A DNA stretch of 64,000 nucleotides, taken from positions 88,989 through 152,988 of the forward strand of contig NZ_BAUU01000008.1 in NCBI RefSeq assembly GCF_000513115.1. Direction: 5' to 3'. A program made the translations under genes and the position numbers. This document shows, piece after piece, positions 61,599-64,000 of this stretch (within the stretch, counting starts at the first letter, position 1; each line of letters opens with the position of its first letter). The notes beneath the pieces are model-generated. The model was not told the origin of the DNA and ran no database searches. It worked only from the letters and a program-made list of their open reading frames with translations. This DNA is from Halalkalibacter hemicellulosilyticusJCM 9152. Its GTDB lineage: Bacteria > Bacillota > Bacilli > Bacillales > Bacillaceae_D.

Positions 61599-61716
61599 GG
61601 CTGGGACAATACCAGAGTGTTTAGCTGAGAATCCGAACATTTTTCAGAAGCGGTGAATGTGCGCCATTCTAGATTTGTTCGACTTCTTATTTATGAAAAT
61701 ACTTTTGTCCTAGCCC
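61599..61716. repeat. Long-range inverted repeat (GGCTGGGACAA type) before cssR
   Basis: GGCTGGGACAA (61599-61609) faces TTGTCCTAGCC (61705-61715), separated by about 95 bases. This resembles the dispersed GGCTGGGACAA/TTGTCCCAGCC inverted repeats seen in many Firmicutes. Nothing coding in 61587-61848. A related GAGCCTGGGGCA lies at 3342-3353. Confidence 0.5.
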
Positions 61717-61848
61717 CTAAAAAAATTATGATAAAACGTGTAAAAATCCTCTAACTTTTGTGTAAGCTGACCTTCAAACTCGTTTCAATGGATAAAATAC
61801 GTTACAATAGCGATAGACTTATACTAGCGTTTGCGAGGAGGATGGATG

Positions 61849-62538
61849 ATGAGTGAATATCTCATTAACCTTGTTGAAGATGAAGAAAACCTTTCAGAAG
61901 TATTGAAAGCATATTTAGAACAAGAGGGATGGCAAGTGGATGTATTTCATGATGGTGACCAAGCACGTGCTGCTATTGAGCGAAAGCAAAAACCCCATCT
62001 TTGGATTTTAGATATTATGTTACCAGGTACAGATGGTTATCAACTCTTAAAAGCGATTAAGGAAAAAGAAGATACTCCTGTAATCTTTATTTCTGCACGT
62101 GATCAAGATTTAGACAGAGTGCTAGGGTTGGAAATGGGTAGTGATGATTATTTAGCGAAGCCATTTTTGCCTCAAGAGTTAATTATTCGTGCGAAAAAAT
62201 TATTAAATAGGGTTTACGGGGTGCCAACGACAGATACAAAGAAAATTGAGTTAAATCAGTATCTTATCGATCCTGTAGGGCGAATTATTACAGATCAAGA
62301 AGCCAATCATGACGATGCGATAGACTTAACGACTAAAGAAATGGATTTAATTTTATTGTTAACAGCAGAAATCGGTAAGGCTTTTTCCCGTGAAAAGATT
62401 ATTGAGCATGTATGGGGAGAGAATTATTTTGGTTCAGAGCGTGCAGTCGATGATGTTGTTCGTCGAGTCCGGAAGAAAATGCCAAGAATTCATTTAGAAA
62501 CATTATATGGATATGGCTATCGGGTTTTATCCTCATGA
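61849..62538 (+). CDS. cssR: Response regulator CssR (secretion stress)
   Basis: 229 residues. Receiver domain with DE (residues 11-12), phosphorylated Asp55 in HLWILDIMLPGTDGYQLL, and Lys in DYLAKPFLP. Winged-helix OmpR-type DNA-binding domain from about 135 (LTTKEMDLILLLTAEI, then ERAVDDVVRRVRKKMP). PHLWILDIMLP, PVIFISARD and DRVLGLE are as in B. subtilis CssR. It responds to misfolded secreted proteins and induces HtrA-type proteases, not present here. I chose ATG 61849, 7 bases after GAGGAGG. Confidence 0.9.
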   Translation: MSEYLINLVEDEENLSEVLKAYLEQEGWQVDVFHDGDQARAAIERKQKPHLWILDIMLPGTDGYQLLKAIKEKEDTPVIFISARDQDLDRVLGLEMGSDDYLAKPFLPQELIIRAKKLLNRVYGVPTTDTKKIELNQYLIDPVGRIITDQEANHDDAIDLTTKEMDLILLLTAEIGKAFSREKIIEHVWGENYFGSERAVDDVVRRVRKKMPRIHLETLYGYGYRVLSS

Positions 62539-63974
62539 TTAAAGTGAACTTAACGCAACGAATTTGGCTTGCGTTCATTTCTTTAATCGTGCTTGTTATT
62601 CTTTCTGTCACGTTAATTTACCCAATCTCGATTAAAGGGACATTAACAGAAGAAACGTATCGAATAATTGAAATTGAGCAAACGAGATACGTTTATCCGC
62701 TATTTGATTTAGTGAATCCACCACGAAATGAACTCGATTTCGTTGAGAGAAGAGATGCGGAACGATCAGTTGGACATTTCTTTATTGATACATTTGGTCA
62801 GACCGCTGAAGGTGGGCCTTCACCACCACCTGCTGAAGTTTTACGGGAGATGGCACAAAATGCTTTTAGGCAGGAGCATGAACGTGGTCGTTATGAGATC
62901 CAATATGGCGGGGCAACGGTGTTCTATGTGATAACAAAGACGAATTTATCAGATCGTCCTGCTTATCATATTTCATACATGTGGGATACATATCGTGATC
63001 AAATGGTTAATCGCTTATGGGAGCGCCTTATTTATATTTTACTGCTAACGTGTGCCCTCAGCTTATTGCCAGCGATGTGGCTGAAGCATTATTTACGCCA
63101 ACCATTATATGTCCTTGGTAATCATTTAGAACAAATTGCAAACCGCGATTGGAAGGAGCCTCTTAAGTGGAAAGGTGATAAAGATTTTGAACGCTTAGCT
63201 AGACAGTTTGAAAAAATGCGTCAAAATTTAAATTTATATGACCGTTCACAAAAAACATTTATTCAGCACGCTTCACATGAATTGAAAACGCCGATCATGG
63301 TCATTAAAAGCTATGCACACTCGGTTAAAGATGGGATTCTTCCTAAAAATGATCTAGAAAGTACGATGGATGTCATTATCGAAGAGGCAAATCGAATGGA
63401 ACGACGTGTGATTGATATGCTTTATTATACAAAATTAGATTCATTAAAAGAAGAAACACCTAACTATGAGGAATGGCTCTTTGGTGAAGTGGCATTCCAA
63501 ATTGAAGAACGGTTCCGAGTGCAACGTGAAGATGTAAAGATTTATGTGAATGGAGCCGACATAAAGATACGAGGCGATCGTGAACAATTAGAAGTGCTAT
63601 TAGAAAACTTAGTTGAAAATGCATTGCGTTATGCCTCTGATTCAATTTGGATTGAAGCTAAAAAAGAAAATGGACAAATCTATGTATCAGTTGAAAATAA
63701 CGGGGAGGAGATACCTGAAAAAGATATACCGCAATTATTTAATCCTTTCTATAAAGGGAGTAAGGGGAAGTTTGGTTTAGGACTAGCCATTGTTAAGAGA
63801 ATTGCTGAACTACATGAGGCAACACCCACAGTCGAAAATAATGAACGAGGTGTTAAGTTTACCGTAGCTTTTAGCCAAACCGAAGAAAAAGGTCGTAAAC
63901 GGAAAAAGTTGCCTGCGAAGCAAGCTCAAAAAAAATACATCGATGTAGATAAAGATCACAGGGAAGGTCAATGA
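62535..63974 (+). CDS. cssS: Sensor histidine kinase CssS (secretion stress)
   Basis: 479 residues. Membrane helix 1 at about 12-32, an extracytoplasmic sensor part (to about 155), helix 2 (LIYILLLTCALSLLPAMWLK), a HAMP-like linker, the phosphorylated His248 in HASHELKTPIMVIKSY, and an ATPase domain (N box LENLVENALRYA, G box KGSKGKFGLGLAIVKRIAEL). HELKTP with SVKDGI fits CssS. Overlaps cssR by 4 bases (ATGA). The last about 30 residues are Lys-rich. Confidence 0.91.
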   Translation: MIKVNLTQRIWLAFISLIVLVILSVTLIYPISIKGTLTEETYRIIEIEQTRYVYPLFDLVNPPRNELDFVERRDAERSVGHFFIDTFGQTAEGGPSPPPAEVLREMAQNAFRQEHERGRYEIQYGGATVFYVITKTNLSDRPAYHISYMWDTYRDQMVNRLWERLIYILLLTCALSLLPAMWLKHYLRQPLYVLGNHLEQIANRDWKEPLKWKGDKDFERLARQFEKMRQNLNLYDRSQKTFIQHASHELKTPIMVIKSYAHSVKDGILPKNDLESTMDVIIEEANRMERRVIDMLYYTKLDSLKEETPNYEEWLFGEVAFQIEERFRVQREDVKIYVNGADIKIRGDREQLEVLLENLVENALRYASDSIWIEAKKENGQIYVSVENNGEEIPEKDIPQLFNPFYKGSKGKFGLGLAIVKRIAELHEATPTVENNERGVKFTVAFSQTEEKGRKRKKLPAKQAQKKYIDVDKDHREGQ

Positions 63975-63993
63975 ACCTTTTCAGTGATCTTTT
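63953..63993 (+). terminator. Terminator overlapping the end of cssS
   Basis: AAAGATCAC and GTGATCTTT with an inner AAGGT/AACCTT stem, then Ts, span the cssS stop codon. Confidence 0.8.
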
Positions 63994-64000
63994 TTTAATT

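Noticed and set aside
1..64000. CRISPR array, tRNA, rRNA, IS element or prophage.
   Set aside because: No regularly spaced repeats, no tRNA cloverleaf or rRNA sequence noticed, and no transposase, integrase or phage protein among the genes.

Overview
The window reads as chromosomal DNA of a low-GC, endospore-forming member of the Bacillaceae. The evidence is SpoVR, an alpha/beta-type SASP, SinI/SinR, a B. subtilis-like eps operon, MsmX, YheB/YheA, FloT and CssR/CssS, together with AGGAGG-type ribosome binding sites, frequent TTG/GTG starts and AT-rich intergenic DNA. I cannot name the species. No rRNA, tRNA, IS element, phage or CRISPR array was recognised.

Layout. 1-3.4 kb: a DUF418 membrane protein (cut by the window edge), a nitroreductase and an MtnE-like aminotransferase. 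3.7-7.2 kb: a biofilm control region with sinI, sinR, a divergent two-gene unit holding a short SinR-type HTH protein, and the start of an eps operon with an EAR-type antitermination RNA between epsB and the next gene. 7.2-22.3 kb: glycosyltransferases, polymerase, phosphoglycosyltransferase (frameshifted), acetyltransferase, aminotransferase, flippase and a beta-helix protein. 22.4-29.4 kb: a paeninodin-type lasso peptide cluster (cyclase, precursor, HPr-kinase-like kinase, RRE protein, leader peptidase, nucleotidyltransferase, ABC exporter). 29.5-29.8 kb, minus strand: a class I cyclic-di-GMP (GEMM-I) riboswitch directly in front of a second sinI-like gene. 30-36 kb: Mn catalase, DUF2225, CheX, a GNAT/nitrilase fusion, a FixH-like protein and flotillin. 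36.5-43.7 kb: a ROK regulator and Leloir pathway genes galK, galE, pgcA, galT. 43.8-52.1 kb: spoVR, a heterodimeric ABC exporter, an aminotransferase and a frameshifted Na+-dependent transporter. 52.3-64 kb: SASP, msmX with a PucR-type regulator, yheB-yheA, a HAD phosphatase, an LtaS-like enzyme, and cssRS.

How it fits together. At least ten copies of a 16-bp palindrome of the SinR type (GTTCTTTATAAAGAAC and variants) lie at the promoters of sinI, sinR, the short HTH unit and eps, between epsB and the EAR RNA, and twice in front of the lasso cluster. Outside 3.7-7.0 kb and 22.4-22.6 kb I saw none. The model I infer is that SinR represses both the exopolysaccharide and the lasso peptide. Two SinI antirepressors relieve it: one behind a sigma-H-like promoter (stationary phase/sporulation input), the other behind a c-di-GMP riboswitch (second-messenger input). 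This would couple c-di-GMP, matrix production and a ribosomally made peptide in about 26 kb, and it is the most interesting feature of the window.

Caution: three genes (lasso precursor, epsL, Na+-dependent transporter) each carry what looks like a single missing base. That may be real decay or indel errors in the sequence.
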